A DNA stretch of 64,000 nt, taken from the NCBI GenBank assembly GCA_028551475.1, contig CM052359.1:1694001-1758000 (forward strand), given 5' to 3'. The notes under the pieces were generated by a model, which saw only the letters and a program-made list of their open reading frames with translations, had not been told where the DNA came from and made no database searches. The position numbers and the translations under genes are program-made. The stretch comes from Casuarina equisetifolia. Lineage: Eukaryota > Streptophyta > Magnoliopsida > Fagales > Casuarinaceae. Below, in pieces: positions 36,201 to 47,303 of the stretch. The first letter of the stretch is position 1. Each line of letters starts with the position of its first letter.

Positions 36201-37847
36201 ACCCGTCAACATACCTTTGCTCTCACTGCCACCACTCATCCCTATCCTAAACCCACCTCTTTCTCCCAAGCTGCTAAGGACCCTGAGTGGCAGGCTGCCA
36301 TGGCGGCCGAGTATTCTGCTCTTCTCCAGAACGGTACATGGGATCTTGTTCCTTTTCCCCCTGGTACTCGTCCCATTGGTTGCAAGTGGGTCTATAAGGT
36401 TAAGCTTCGCTCCGATGGTTCTCTTGAGCGCTATAAAGCACGGCTCGTGGCGAAGGGTTTTCATCAGCAACCTGGCATTGACTATACAGAGACCTTCAGT
36501 CCGATTGCCAAACCGGTTACTATTCGCACTCTCATTGCTATGGCTTACTCTCGTGGCTGGTCTCTTCGATAACTTGACGTCTCCAATGCCTTTTTACATG
36601 GTTCTCTCTCTGAGGAAGTTTACATGCTTCAGCCTCCTGGTTTTATTGATGCCTCTCACCCTCATCATGTTTGCCGTCTTCGGCGCTCTCTCTACGGGCT
36701 CAAGCAAGCCCCTCGGGCCTGGTATTAGCGGCTGAGCACTTTTCTTCTCTCCTTGGGTTTCTACATCTCGGCTGCTGACACCTCTCTCTTTTTACTACAC
36801 ACCTCCCACTATAGCATTATTTTGCTTGTCTACGTGGATGATATTTTGCTAACAGGTTCGTCGCAGGCTCCTCTTCAATCCCTCCTCACTACTCTCCAGC
36901 GGGAATTTGCTATTAAGGATCTTGGTCCTCTTCATTACTTCCTTGGTGTTGAGGCCCTCCACACTTCCCAGGGCTTGCTTCTTCATCAGGCCAAGTTCAC
37001 TAATGATATTTTATCCTGTGCCCGGATGACTAATGCCCGTGTTGTTTCGACTCCTTGCATTCCTGCAGACTCTCCCTCTCAGTGGGATGGTGACCCTCTT
37101 CCTGACCCTCTGCACTACCGGAGTATTGTCGGTGCTCTCTAGTACCTCACTCTCACGCGACCTGACATTGCTTACGCCGTTAACTCGGCCTGCCAGTTTC
37201 TTCATGCTCCCACCACTGCGCATTGGCATTTAGTTAAGCGCATCCTGCGCTACCTCACTGACACCCCCCACTACGGCCTTCACCTTACTCGGAGTTCTTC
37301 CACCACTCTTCATGCCTTCTCTAATGCTAGTTGGGCGGGTGATCGTGATGACCGTCAGTTGGTTGGCGGTTTTGGTGTGTTTCTTGGCCCCAATCTCATC
37401 TCTTGGTGCTCCCGTAAGCAACGGACCGTTGCCCGCTCCAGCACTGAGGCCGAGTATAAATGCTTGGCTGACACTGCTGCTGAAGTCATCTGGATTGAGC
37501 ATCTACTTCGGGATCTCCGTGTCTTAGTTCCACATCCTCCGGTTCTATGGTGTGACAATCTCTCTGCTCTCTACTTGGCGGCGAACCCAGTTTTTCATGC
37601 CCGCACGAAACACATTGAGATTGATTATCATTTCATTCGGGAACGCTATCTTCACGGGCAACTTCTTGTTCACTTCATCTCCTCTGCTGATCAGCCTGCG
37701 GATATCTTTACTAAGGGACTATCCACTTCTCGTTTCCAGCTACTGCGCTCCAAGCTGACGGTTCGCTCCGACCCATCAGCTTGCGGGGGGATGTTAGACA
37801 AGACCTCACGTCTATCTCCTCAGTCCTGTCGGTCCACAACTACCTAG
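33273..37847 (+). pseudogene. Copia gag-pol, frameshifted
   Basis: Gag starts at 33273 (Met-Ser-Thr-Ser-Phe). A frame change near 33,595 leads into the gag domain (33,609-34,370), which has the zinc knuckle C-Q-L-C-x4-H-x4-C near 34,230. Another shift follows a Pro/Gln-rich linker. Protease W-Y-T-D-S-G-A-T-H-H is near 34,680, the pre-integrase L-W-H-S-R-L-G-H-A near 35,080, integrase 35,245-35,900 (N-G-T-A-E-R-K-H), reverse transcriptase 36,280-36,900 (Y-V-D-D-I-L-L near 36,830) and RNase H 37,260-37,700. In-frame stops are near 36,571 (Arg-stop-Leu-Asp), 36,726 and 37,141, the first and last apparently replacing Gln. Decayed and not functional. Confidence 0.9.
37785..37791 (+). other. Polypurine tract of copia element
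   Basis: GGGGGGA immediately before the 3' LTR. Confidence 0.8.
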
Positions 37848-37987
37848 ACTAGGGTCACAATTGTATCCTAGACTAGGGTCACAGTCCATAGCTACAGTTT
37901 ACACTTTCTTTCCTTTACTTATATGTGTACCCTTGTATAGACACACAGATTGGAAATACTATTCATTTTTCATTGTTCATCTTCGTT
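37792..37987 (+). repeat. 3' LTR of copia element
   Basis: 196 bp. Longer than the 5' LTR because a segment ending 'ctagactagggtcaca' is present twice. Confidence 0.92.
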
Positions 37988-38301
37988 ATGTCAAACCGAA
38001 GCTTTTCCTCCGGAGGCAGAGCAAAGAACTCTCGTGAAAGCTTTGCCATGCCGGAAATCAGCTCCGCATCCACAACATGATCTACCACCTGGAAAATACC
38101 CCACTCTTCGCAGGCGTCTGCAATTTTCTTGCATATCTCACCTCTCCTGCCGTCGACTTCATCGATTCCCGCAAGCGAGATGGCGGGGATTTCATCGCTG
38201 AACTGGTTGTAGGCAACTTTTGGTCGCTCATCTTCGTCTCGAATGAAGCTGGACGGAAGGGTCTTCTCCTCCGCCAGAGCTGTGATGGTTGTTGAAGCCA
38301 T

Positions 38302-39603
38302 TGAAGTGGCTTTTGTCTTCTTTTGCTCTCCTCCTATGGCTTAGCTCTGATGAGATGCACCATTACTTTATAGCAAATTGGGAAGAGCAGGACAGATGTG
38401 ATGCGTCATAGTGGATAGATCTCAACATATTCCACTACTAATTTAATAAATTACAAATTATTGATGAATGCCATTATATAAAACGTGAGAATTTAGAAGT
38501 CAAACAATAATCTTAAATCTACATTTTTCTTTTTTGTTAATATTTTAAATAGAGAGATGTTGACTTGTCATTAAGGTACCCTTTACTTGAATTGATTTTT
38601 ACGTAGAAAGACCTATTTAACTTTCAATTTGGTTATGGATCATCTCAACCTAGAGGAAACACAATTAATTATGATGTCCTTGTTGTTTTCGCAGGAAAGG
38701 GTATTTTTTTATGAGAAAAAGAGTTATCATCTATTACTTTTCTAAGTTGGTGTTTGTGGTTAAGAGGTCATTTACCTTCAATAAAGTCTAGTAACATGTG
38801 GGATATGGGATCTTGTAAGTTGTGCTCAACCTTATTTAATTTTTATTTTATGTGTAATATTTGAAATGAATCAAAATTGTGTGATTGCTTGTTTTGCTTT
38901 CATGAATAAATAGCTTGGATTTTAGATACTTGTTTTTATATTGGATTTTATGTTGCAACATATAAATATGTGCTTTAACACATGTAAAAGTTCTAATCAA
39001 AGTTTTGTATTCAAGAGTTTCCATTTGAGTTCTATAGACAAATTCACTCTATTTTCACTTTCTTTAATTTAAAATAATGTGGGTTTTTTAGAACTCAATA
39101 GTAAGAACTTGGAAAATATGTGTTTTAATTAAGAATAATACAACAAATACGATACACTATCAATGGATTTATTTTAAAATGATGTACTATTAGTTAAAAA
39201 ATAATAAATTGATCAATGAATGGCATTGTGTAAAATGTGAGAATTAAAATGTTAAAACTAAAATCTTATAATTTCTATTTTATATTTTCTTATTCCAATA
39301 GCTATTAATGTATCATTAGAAGACCTTTTTACTTAGTCAATTTTTGAATAGTAATAAACTTCCTAGCTAAGATGAATGTGATTCAATTTTTGAATAGTAA
39401 TAAACTTCCTAGCTAAGATGAATGTGATGGCCGATCAATGAACTGATATCTAGATTAAATAAGTGTATATTATATCACATGTGAGTTATGTATTATTCAT
39501 CTAACAACTCAACATGATAGAGTAAAACATAAGGCCGAAAAGACCTCGTCCATTCATAATAGCCTATCCAACACATCAACATTGACAACACTACCCACCA
39601 AAT
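38302..39603. repeat. Array spacer between alpha7 and beta6
   Basis: No gene. Copy of 25,597-26,909. It carries the TGACG box of beta6 (38400-38409, 99 nt upstream of its start) and a private 46-bp tandem duplication (39337-39382 and 39383-39428) absent from the other copies. Confidence 0.7.
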
Positions 39604-41193
39604 TTAACGACCTTCACGCCAAAAGACAAAGGGATTTGCAACAGATGCCTCTTCAAGAGGCTTGCCCTCCAGATTGCCTTTCTCCAAACCCTGCAACTGC
39701 TGCTCCTTGGCCAGCTTCTTCAGCCGGCCAAGCTCAAGGTGCTTACTGATCTTCCTCGTGAACATCTCTTCAAAAGTAATGGGCTCTTCCAGCACCGGCT
39801 CCTCTCCCTCTCTGATCTTCAAAGGATAGACCACTGCGTCTGGATTTGGCATCTGGAATGTGGCTATGGACAATCTGCTGTAGTTTGAGTTCACAACTGC
39901 TCGGTGATCAGCATTCTTGAACCTCCCATTGCTCAAATACTGCTCATAGACAGTACAAGTGGATTCAAGTAATTTTCTGGTGCAGGAACAACCAGAAACT
40001 TATGCAGATTCCAGAAGAAACTAGCTGTTAAATAAGCATAGGAGTGCAGGCCAATATCAAAAATATTTCGGACTGCTACGTCTTTATGCATTTCCACAAA
40101 CAGGGAGAACAAATTTAAATCCCATAATAGTACCGTTAATGTGATTTCGACAATTATTATGCTTAATATAACTAAGCCGATGCTCTGTGTTGACCAGGAC
40201 AATCAATGAAAAAGAAAGCTAGTAGTTTTGAACATTTTCAGAACTTACATGACCGTGATCCCCAAGATTGACCACAAGAGCCCCTTCAATAGGTTGAACC
40301 GTGATCCAGGTCTTCCCACCATCCCTGGTGGTCTGGAGTCCACCCACCTGATCCTGCATCAACAGAGTGATGGTACCTGGGTCTGTGTGGCGCTTGGCTC
40401 CTAGAGTGAGGTCAGGCTGTGGACATTCCGGATAGTAATTTACCACAACGTTTTGGATCATGTTCACACATGCCTTGGTCAAAGCCCCCTTCTCCAATCC
40501 CATGGCCTCTGATAACACCTCCAGGAGCTTGCGTGCTAGTCCCATCAATCTCTCACTGTACTGCTCCGTCACAGCTTTCCACCCTTCCGGCTTCTCCGGC
40601 CACCTCGAGTAGTCTCGGATCCCAAGTGGGTATGTGTAGTAATTGAAAACTTCACGCCAGTCTTGTACTGCTTCTCCCTGCAATAACGATTGTCACGGTC
40701 CATATATGTAATTCAATCTAGTTGCTCTTTCAGTTCAATCTAGCACCGGTAATTCAAAAACTATTAGAAGCATCTTCCAAGTTTTTGGTTAAGCAAGAAG
40801 TTCAAAGGCCAAATTAAGGTCTCGGAGCTTTACTTTAAGTTGGCTGGAGACGATGAACCCACCCTTCTTGCCACCGGACATGTCAAACCGAAGCTTTTCC
40901 TCCGGAGGCAGAGCAAAGAACTCTCGGGCAAGCTGTGTCATGTCGGATACCAGCTTCGCATCCACACCATGATCGACCACCTGGAAAATACCCCAATCCT
41001 CGCAGGCCTCGGCGATTTTCTTGCATATCTCACCTCTCCTGCCGTCGACTTCATCGATTCCCGCTAGCGAGATGACGGGGATTTCATTGCTGAACTGGTT
41101 GTAGGCAACGTTTGAACGCTCATCTTCATCGCGAATGAAGATGGATGGAAGGGTCTTCTCCTCCGCCAGAGCTGTAATAGTTGTTTTTGCCAT
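39604..41193 (-). CDS. F3H: Flavanone 3-hydroxylase-like dioxygenase, alpha7 (intact)
   Basis: Exons are 40834-41193, 40249-40677 and 39604-39939, giving 374 aa. It is the closest relative of alpha5, about 12.69 kb away. All ligands are present: H217 and D219 (Ala-Lys-Arg-His-Thr-Asp), H275 in Asn-Ala-Asp-His, and R285/S287 in Ser-Arg-Leu-Ser. It differs from alpha5 at, among others, Val130 (Phe in alpha5), Arg169, Gly184 (in Glu-Lys-Gly-Ala-Leu), Val191 and Thr235 (in Leu-Gln-Thr-Thr). Exon 1 ends Ser-Ser-Gln-Leu-Lys, nearer to the standard Ser-Ser-His-Leu-Gln than alpha5. It probably hydroxylates flanavones at C-3 in the flavonoid pathway. Upstream it has the TGACG box and an orphan gene X promoter. 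Confidence 0.91.
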
Positions 41194-41953
41194 TGGAAGT
41201 GGGTGCTGCCTTCTTTTGCTCCTTTAATGATTCGCTTGGATAATATGCGCCTTCACTTGGAAGAACAAGACAAATGCGATGCGTCATCAGTGACGGCTTT
41301 GAACATACTACACTAATAAAACGTGAGAATATAAAAGTCAAAAAAAACTTTTCAACCTAGATTTTTTTCTTCATATCTAAAATAAAGAACCACTGATTTA
41401 TTACTAACACCTCTTCCCAAAGTTAATTTTTATATAAGAATAAATTTTTAAACCCAAAGTTATTAACTTGAGTTTTAATCCCCAAGAATCAACTTAATAG
41501 ATGAAGTCCTATTTACCTTTCCAATATGAGAGAGGAAGCCGTTCATGACCTTTACGTGATTATGTATCATTAATCTAATAGATCAAAATGAGGTTTTGTG
41601 TTTTCTTATTTCCTACATGTTAAATGGACTTTGAGAAAAGAAAATTTTTCAATCATTAACTCAAACTTACTATACCATAGATGAAATGAAATTTCACCAT
41701 TCCCTTATGACATTCAATTTGGTTATTGACCATCTTAACCCAAGGAAGACAACTAATTATGAAAAAAATTAAAAATCTTCCAAATAATATAATTTCTTAA
41801 AAATATTTTTATCCAATTGGCCTTATAATTTTCATTCTACTAAGAACTATGTTTTTCTTATTGAAAATCGATACTAAATTGGATTATTAATTTTTTGTTA
41901 TTACTTTGATCGATCCATAAATCAAGAAGTGGAAATTCTTAAAGGGATTTTAA
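41194..41953. repeat. Upstream region of alpha7, copy of 28,500-29,250
   Basis: No gene. Nearly identical to the alpha5 upstream region. An 'aaaacaaaac' microsatellite follows just to the right (about 42,028-42,066). Confidence 0.7.
41278..41287 (-). promoter_or_regulatory. Conserved TGACG box upstream of alpha7
   Basis: ATGACGCATC on the minus strand, 85 nt upstream of the start codon. Confidence 0.5.
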
Positions 41954-42225
41954 TCCGCCCACATGGCGTAGTTGAGGCTCATATGCTCCCAAACTGTACG
42001 ACACACCAGAGGGGTTAAATAGAATTTAAAAAAAAAAAAACAAAACAAAACAAAACAAAAAACAAAACCCTAACGGCAAGTTTTCTCACAGCCACCATGC
42101 GCATCGAAGTTGCCTTGGCAGGCTTCAACGGTCATACTAACGTTTAAACCCCGTTAAATGCCTCTTTATAAGCGCCCATTGCTTCGCCCTAATGGTGCCT
42201 ACTTTGTATTTCCTGAATTCAACTA
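41954..42225 (+). promoter_or_regulatory. Orphan duplicate of the gene X promoter, copy 2
   Basis: Second copy of the gene X promoter with TATA box (42167-42171). Both MSA-like elements carry one mismatch each (CCTAACGGCAA and TTCAACGGTCA). It is fused to the same type of copia fragment as copy 1, so the fusion came before the block duplication. Confidence 0.8.
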
Positions 42226-42935
42226 CCTGTTTTGTGTGCATCCAATCCTAGGTTTGTAAAATTTTCGAATGATAATAATGTATTAGTGACACATACTAGT
42301 GACATTACTCTCTCTAAACACTTAAAATTGTGTCATACTTTACTCCCTTAATTTTCAATTTAATTGCTTTTAGTATCTAAATTTTGCCTTAAAAATAATT
42401 ATTTAGTTCTATTTTATCATAAATTCTGTGTTTTTAAGGACCTTTCAACGAGTGAAGTCGAAAGACTCATTAACATGAGAAACATGCTTTATTATGTTGT
42501 TGCACATCCAAAGGGCAAGTTAGTCAAACAATTACCCCAACCTTGCCAAAATTTTGTATACTATTTATTGGCATGTAATTTTTCAAATGTTGAACTTTGA
42601 CATTGTCGACTTGGACATATGTCCACTACTTGTTAAGATGTATGTTTTCATAAAGACATCTTTCTTTTTGTTCAAATAAATCCCAATTCTCATTCTCCAT
42701 TACATAATCCTTTAACAACACACTTTGATGAAAGTCCTCCTCCGGAATTCATCCTTTCACCCACTTATGTTAACTCCCTTATGCCTCATCTTGTGCCTCC
42801 TTAGCCAACCAATGTGCCACCCAAAGTGTCCTTACCTACACCACCTCCTCCACATTTGGATTCTTCTATTTCTCCACCGCCATTTGCTTACCCATATGAT
42901 GTTTTTTGTAATGATGAACAAAAAAACAATAATAT
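42226..42935 (+). mobile_element. Copia fragment, partner of 29,495-30,130
   Basis: Same internally deleted copia fragment, with about 30 bp more at its left end ('gtgcatccaatccta', as at 16,030). Non-coding. Confidence 0.65.
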
Positions 42936-44469
42936 TAATATTTTAAATAGAGAGATGTTGATTTGTCATTAAAATACCTATTGCTTGAATTGATTTTTAC
43001 GTAAAAATAAACTTTCCAACCAAAATTAATATAATGTATATCTGGTGAATTGATTTCTAAATTAAACAAGTATATAATGTATTACTTGACGATCATTTTT
43101 CATTAATCTTATAGCTAAATGACATACAATTGATTAATACATTATAAGTTGATGAATGAATAGTTTTGATGTCAACAATGTCAATAGCATCTCTTTTTCC
43201 TTATCATCTCTCTGTATTTTACCAAGTTTGTGTTTGTGGTTAAAAGGCTATTCGCACTCAATGAAGCTAAGCACAAACATGGGATCTAGCATCTTCCAAG
43301 TTGTGCTCAACCTTGTTTAAATTGTTTTTTATGTTGTGATGTTTGAGTTGAATAGAACAATCCAAATTTTGTGTACTTTTTTCCTCTGTATTGATTGAGC
43401 AAACATCTAGGATTTGAGGTACTCGTTTTGTGCTACATTCCTTGTTTCAATGTACAAATCTATCAAATCTATACCTAAAACTTTGTGTTCTGAAATTTGT
43501 TAACTCATTTATTGGATAAAAGAGTTTCACATTAAAAAGGAGATAACTTGTACATGCTCATTAATTTGCATGACTCCTTTCTTTTAATGAAGCTTTTTAA
43601 GAAGAGATAAAACTAACCATTTGATATAGTATCAATGCTAAGCATTTCTTGGAGTAATCCAACTTAATTCCAACATTGATTCAATCCTTTACTAGTAACA
43701 AGATGGAGCTTCAGCTATAGAAAAAATATTAGACAAAAAATAAATTACAATTAAGAAAGAAAACACTTGTAATATGTCTTATAAATTTACACAATCCCTT
43801 TTCTTTAATGAAATCTTTTGAAGAAAGATAAATTTGAACTTTTCACACTATCTAGTTGTTCTAATTAAAGTTATGTATTTAAGTGTTTCTATTTGAGTTT
43901 TAGAGGCAAATCCAGTCTATTTTCACTTTCTTTGATCTAAAAAAACATGGGTGCTTTAAAGCTTAATTTGTAACAACCTGAAATAAATGTGCCTTTACTT
44001 CATAACTTTGATCGGGAGCAGGACAAATGTGATACGTTATTAGTGGACTGATTACAACATATTGCATTATTAATTAATAGATTATAAATTGACGAAAGAA
44101 TGACATTGTGTAATAGATGAGAATTAAGAATATCAAAACTAAAATCTATGACCTCTATCTATTAATTTTTTTAATTTTTAAATCAAGAGCTATTGATATG
44201 TAATGAAAAGACTTCTTTGCTTAGATGAATTTTGAATAATAATAAATTTCTAACTAAGATGGGTGTCCTGGGTTCCTGTTGAATTTATTTTAATTTTTTT
44301 TTTCAAAAGAACATACTTACAAGTAAAGTCAACTAACAACTCAAGTATTAAATTCAGAACATGTTTCCACTTATTAGCAGTTGGGCATGTAAAGAAACAC
44401 CCACGGCCGAAAAGGCCTCATCCATCGACAATGCTTGTCCAAGAGTATCCAGTATCTAGGACCCGTTCA
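42936..44469. repeat. Array spacer and 3' flank of beta8
   Basis: No gene. Nearly identical to 30,131-31,590. Confidence 0.7.
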
Positions 44470-46046
44470 TCAAATCGAACGAACTCCACGCCAAAAGACA
44501 AAGGGATTGACAACAGATGTCTCTTCAAGAGGCTTGCCCTCGGGATTGGCTTTCTCCAAACCCTGCAACTGCTGCTCCTTGGCCAGCTTCTTCACCCTGG
44601 CAAGCTCAAGGTCCTTACTCATATTCCTCTTGTACATCTCTTCAAAATTAATGGGCTTTTCCAGCACCGGCTTCTCTCCCTCTCTGATCTTCAAAGGATA
44701 GACTGTTGCATCTGGGGCTGGGTTCTGGAATGTGACTATGGACAATCGGCCGTGGTTTGAATTTACAACTGCGCGGTGATCAGCGCTCTTGAAACTCCCA
44801 TTACTTAGATACTGCTCAAAGATAATACAAGTGAACATCGGAAAACTTTTGCAGATTTTGAAGGAAATTAACTGTTAAGTAAGCAAACGAGTGCAGGGCA
44901 ATGTCAGACGCATTCCATTATCTACACCTAATCAATGATGCTTAACACAATTGAGCAGATGCTCTCTATTCACTAGAACTATCAATGAAAAGCTGAACGT
45001 GGTAGTAGTTTTGAACATTTGCAGAACTTACATGACAATGATCTCCAAGATTGACTACAAAAGCACCTTCAACAGGCTGAACTGTGATCCAGGTCTTCCC
45101 ACCGTCTTTGGAGGCCTGGAGTCCACCCACCTGATCCTGGAGCAAGATAGCGATGGTGCTAGGGTCCGTGTGGGGCCTGACTCCCAGAGTGAGGTCGGGT
45201 TGTGGACATTTTGGATAGTAATTCACTAGAATGTTTTGAATGATGTCCAAACATGCCTTGTTCAAGGCCTCCTTCTCCAAACCCATGGCCTCTGATAACA
45301 CCTCCAGAAGCTTGCTTGATAGTCCCATCATTCTCTCACTGTATTGCTCGGTCACCGTTCTCCACCCTTCCGGGTTCTCCGGCCACCTCGAATAGTCTCG
45401 GATCCCAAGTGGGTATGTGAAGTAATTGTAAACTTCACGCCACTCTCGTACTGCTCGCTGCAATGATGATTTGTCACCAAAAGACCATATATGGCATGAG
45501 AAGTCAAAAACAATTAGAAATATCCTTCTAATGACTACAATTTAGGTTCAACTACAGTACTCTCATTAGTGAAACAAAGATCTCTAGATAGGATTAGACG
45601 TCTAACAAAGTCAAAAACTATTAGAAGGATCAAGTTTTTGGCTAAGCAAGGAGTTCAAAGTCCAAATAAAGGTCCCGGAGATTTACTTTACTATGGCCGG
45701 CGATGAGGAACCCGCCCATCCGCCCACCGGACATGTCAAACCGAAGCTTTTCCTCCGGAGGCAGAGCAAAGAACTCTCGTGAAAGCTTTGCCATGTCGGA
45801 AATCAGCTTCGCATCCACACCATGATCTACCACCTGGAAAATACCCCACTCTTCGCAGGCGTCCGCAATTTTCTTGCATATCTCACCTCTCCTGCCGTCG
45901 ACTTCATCGATTCCCGCAAGCGAGATGGCGGGGATTTCATCGCTGAACTGGTTGTAGGCAACTTTCGGACGCTCATCTTCGTCGCGGATGAAGCTGGACG
46001 GAAGGGTCTTCTCCTCCGCCAGAGCTGTGATGGTTGTTGAAGCCAT
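44470..46046 (-). CDS. F3H-like dioxygenase, beta8 (intact, divergent)
   Basis: Exons are 45687-46046, 45032-45457 and 44470-44811, giving 375 aa. It is the only beta copy without stops. Metal ligands H216 and D218 and distal His (Ser-Ala-Asp-His) are present, and the Arg-Leu-Ser motif is kept. It departs from standard F3H: exon 2 starts with a single Arg in place of Gly-Glu; the metal motif reads Gly-Val-Arg-Pro-His-Thr-Asp-Pro-Ser where F3H has [15 protein letters not shown] replaces His-Ser-Arg-Leu-Ser; and exon 1 ends Ile-Ala-Gly-His-Ser-Lys. It has a TATA box and TGACG box upstream. Family membership is secure. Whether it acts as F3H, as flavone synthase I or on another substrate cannot be told from sequence. 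Confidence 0.88.
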
Positions 46047-46110
46047 TGAAGTGGGTTTTGTCTTCTTTTGCTCTCCTCCTATCGCTTAGCTCTGATCAGA
46101 CGCACCATTA

Positions 46111-46120
46111 CTTTATAGAA
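46111..46120 (-). promoter_or_regulatory. TATA box of beta8
   Basis: TTCTATAAAG on the minus strand, about 65 nt upstream of the start codon and downstream of the TGACG box. The same place in alpha2 reads CCATAAAG. Confidence 0.55.
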
Positions 46121-46144
46121 AATTGGGAAGAGCAGGACAGATGT

Positions 46145-46154
46145 GATGCGTCAT
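46145..46154 (-). promoter_or_regulatory. Conserved TGACG box upstream of beta8
   Basis: ATGACGCATC on the minus strand, 99 nt upstream of the start codon, as in beta6 (99) and alpha2 (100). Confidence 0.5.
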
Positions 46155-47303
46155 AGTGGATAGATCTCAACATATTCCACTACCAATTAATAAATTACAA
46201 ATTATTGATGAATGCCATTATATAAAACGTGAGGATTTAGAAGTCAAATAATAATCTTAAATCTACATTTTTCTTTTTTGTTAATATTTTAAATAGAGAG
46301 ATTGACTTGTCATTAAGGTACCCTTTACTTGAATTGATTTTCACATAGAAAGACCAATGATGGCATGTAATTTTGTCATTCCCCGTTTACCTTTCAATTT
46401 GGTTATGGATCATCTCAGCCCAAAGGAAACACAATTAATTATGAATTAATGATAATATTATGATTTTTTATGTCTTTGTTGTTTTCGTAGGAAAAAGTTC
46501 TTTTTTTGTAAAAAAAAAAAAAGAGTTATCATCTATTACTTTTCTGTCTAAATTGGTGTTTGTGGCTAAGAGGTTATTTACCTTCAATAAAGTCTAGCAA
46601 CATGCAGGATCTAGGATCTTGTAAGTTGTGCTCAACCGCATTTAAATTTTATTCTATGTATAATATTTGAAATGAATCAAAACTGTGTGAATACTTTTTT
46701 TGTTTTCATGAGTAAATAGCTTGGATTTTATATACTTGTTTCTATATTGACTTTTATGTTGCAACATACAAATTTGTGCTTTAGCACATCTAAGGGTTCT
46801 AATCAAAGTTTTGCATTCAAGAGTTTTCATTTGAGTTCTATCGACAAACTCACTTTATTTTCACTTTCTTTAATCTAAAATAATGTGGGTCTTTTAGACA
46901 ACAAATATGACACAATATCAATGGATTTATTTCAAAATGATGTACTATTAGTTAATAAATAATAAATTGATCAATGAATGGAATTGTGTAAAACGTGACA
47001 ATTAAAATGTCAAAACTAAAATCTTATAACTTCTATTTTATATTTTTCTTATACCAATAGCTATTAATGTATCATTAGAAGACCTTTTTACTTAGTCAAT
47101 TTTTGAATAGTAATAAACTTCCTAGCTAAGATGAATGTGATGGCTGACCAATGAATTGATATCTAGATTAAATAAGTGTATATTATATCACATGTGAGTT
47201 CTGTATTATTAATCTAATAACTCAACATGATAGAGTAAAAAATAAGGCCGAAAAGACCTCGTCCCTTCGTAATAGCCTATACAACACATCAACATTGACA
47301 ACA

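Larger units (their letters stand above)
32958..37987 (+). mobile_element. Ty1/copia retrotransposon inserted in F3H exon 1
   Basis: A 5,030-bp element flanked by the exact target duplication ATGTC (32953-32957 and 37988-37992). The undisturbed site can be read in beta8 ('gacatgtcaaacc'). It has LTRs of 172 and 196 bp, an initiator-Met primer site, a purine tract, and the copia order gag, protease, integrase, reverse transcriptase, RNase H. The ends are TGTTAGAC and CTTCGTT, so the 3' end is not the canonical CA. GC-rich coding unlike the AT-rich surroundings. Frameshifts and stops in gag-pol make it non-autonomous. Confidence 0.95.
31535..38301 (-). pseudogene. F3H-like pseudogene beta6, exon 1 split by a copia element
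   Basis: Exon 1 is 37988-38301 plus 32907-32957, with a copia element between. The two pieces total 365 nt, i.e. the normal 360 plus the 5-bp target duplication. Exon 2 is 32249-32674 and exon 3 is about 31594-31927. Exon 2 opens with TGA (CGA in beta8), and a second stop (TAG) replaces Gln in Thr-Glu-Gln-Tyr near 32,562. A 1-nt loss near 31,617 shifts the C-terminus, so the frame runs on to 31,535. Metal and 2-oxoglutarate motifs are otherwise kept, including Gly-Val-Arg-Pro-His-Thr-Asp as in beta8. It is the duplicate partner of beta8 and cannot make a full enzyme. Confidence 0.9.
46047..47303. repeat. Array spacer right of beta8
   Basis: No gene. Third copy of the spacer at 25,597-26,909 and 38,302-39,603. 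Confidence 0.65.
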
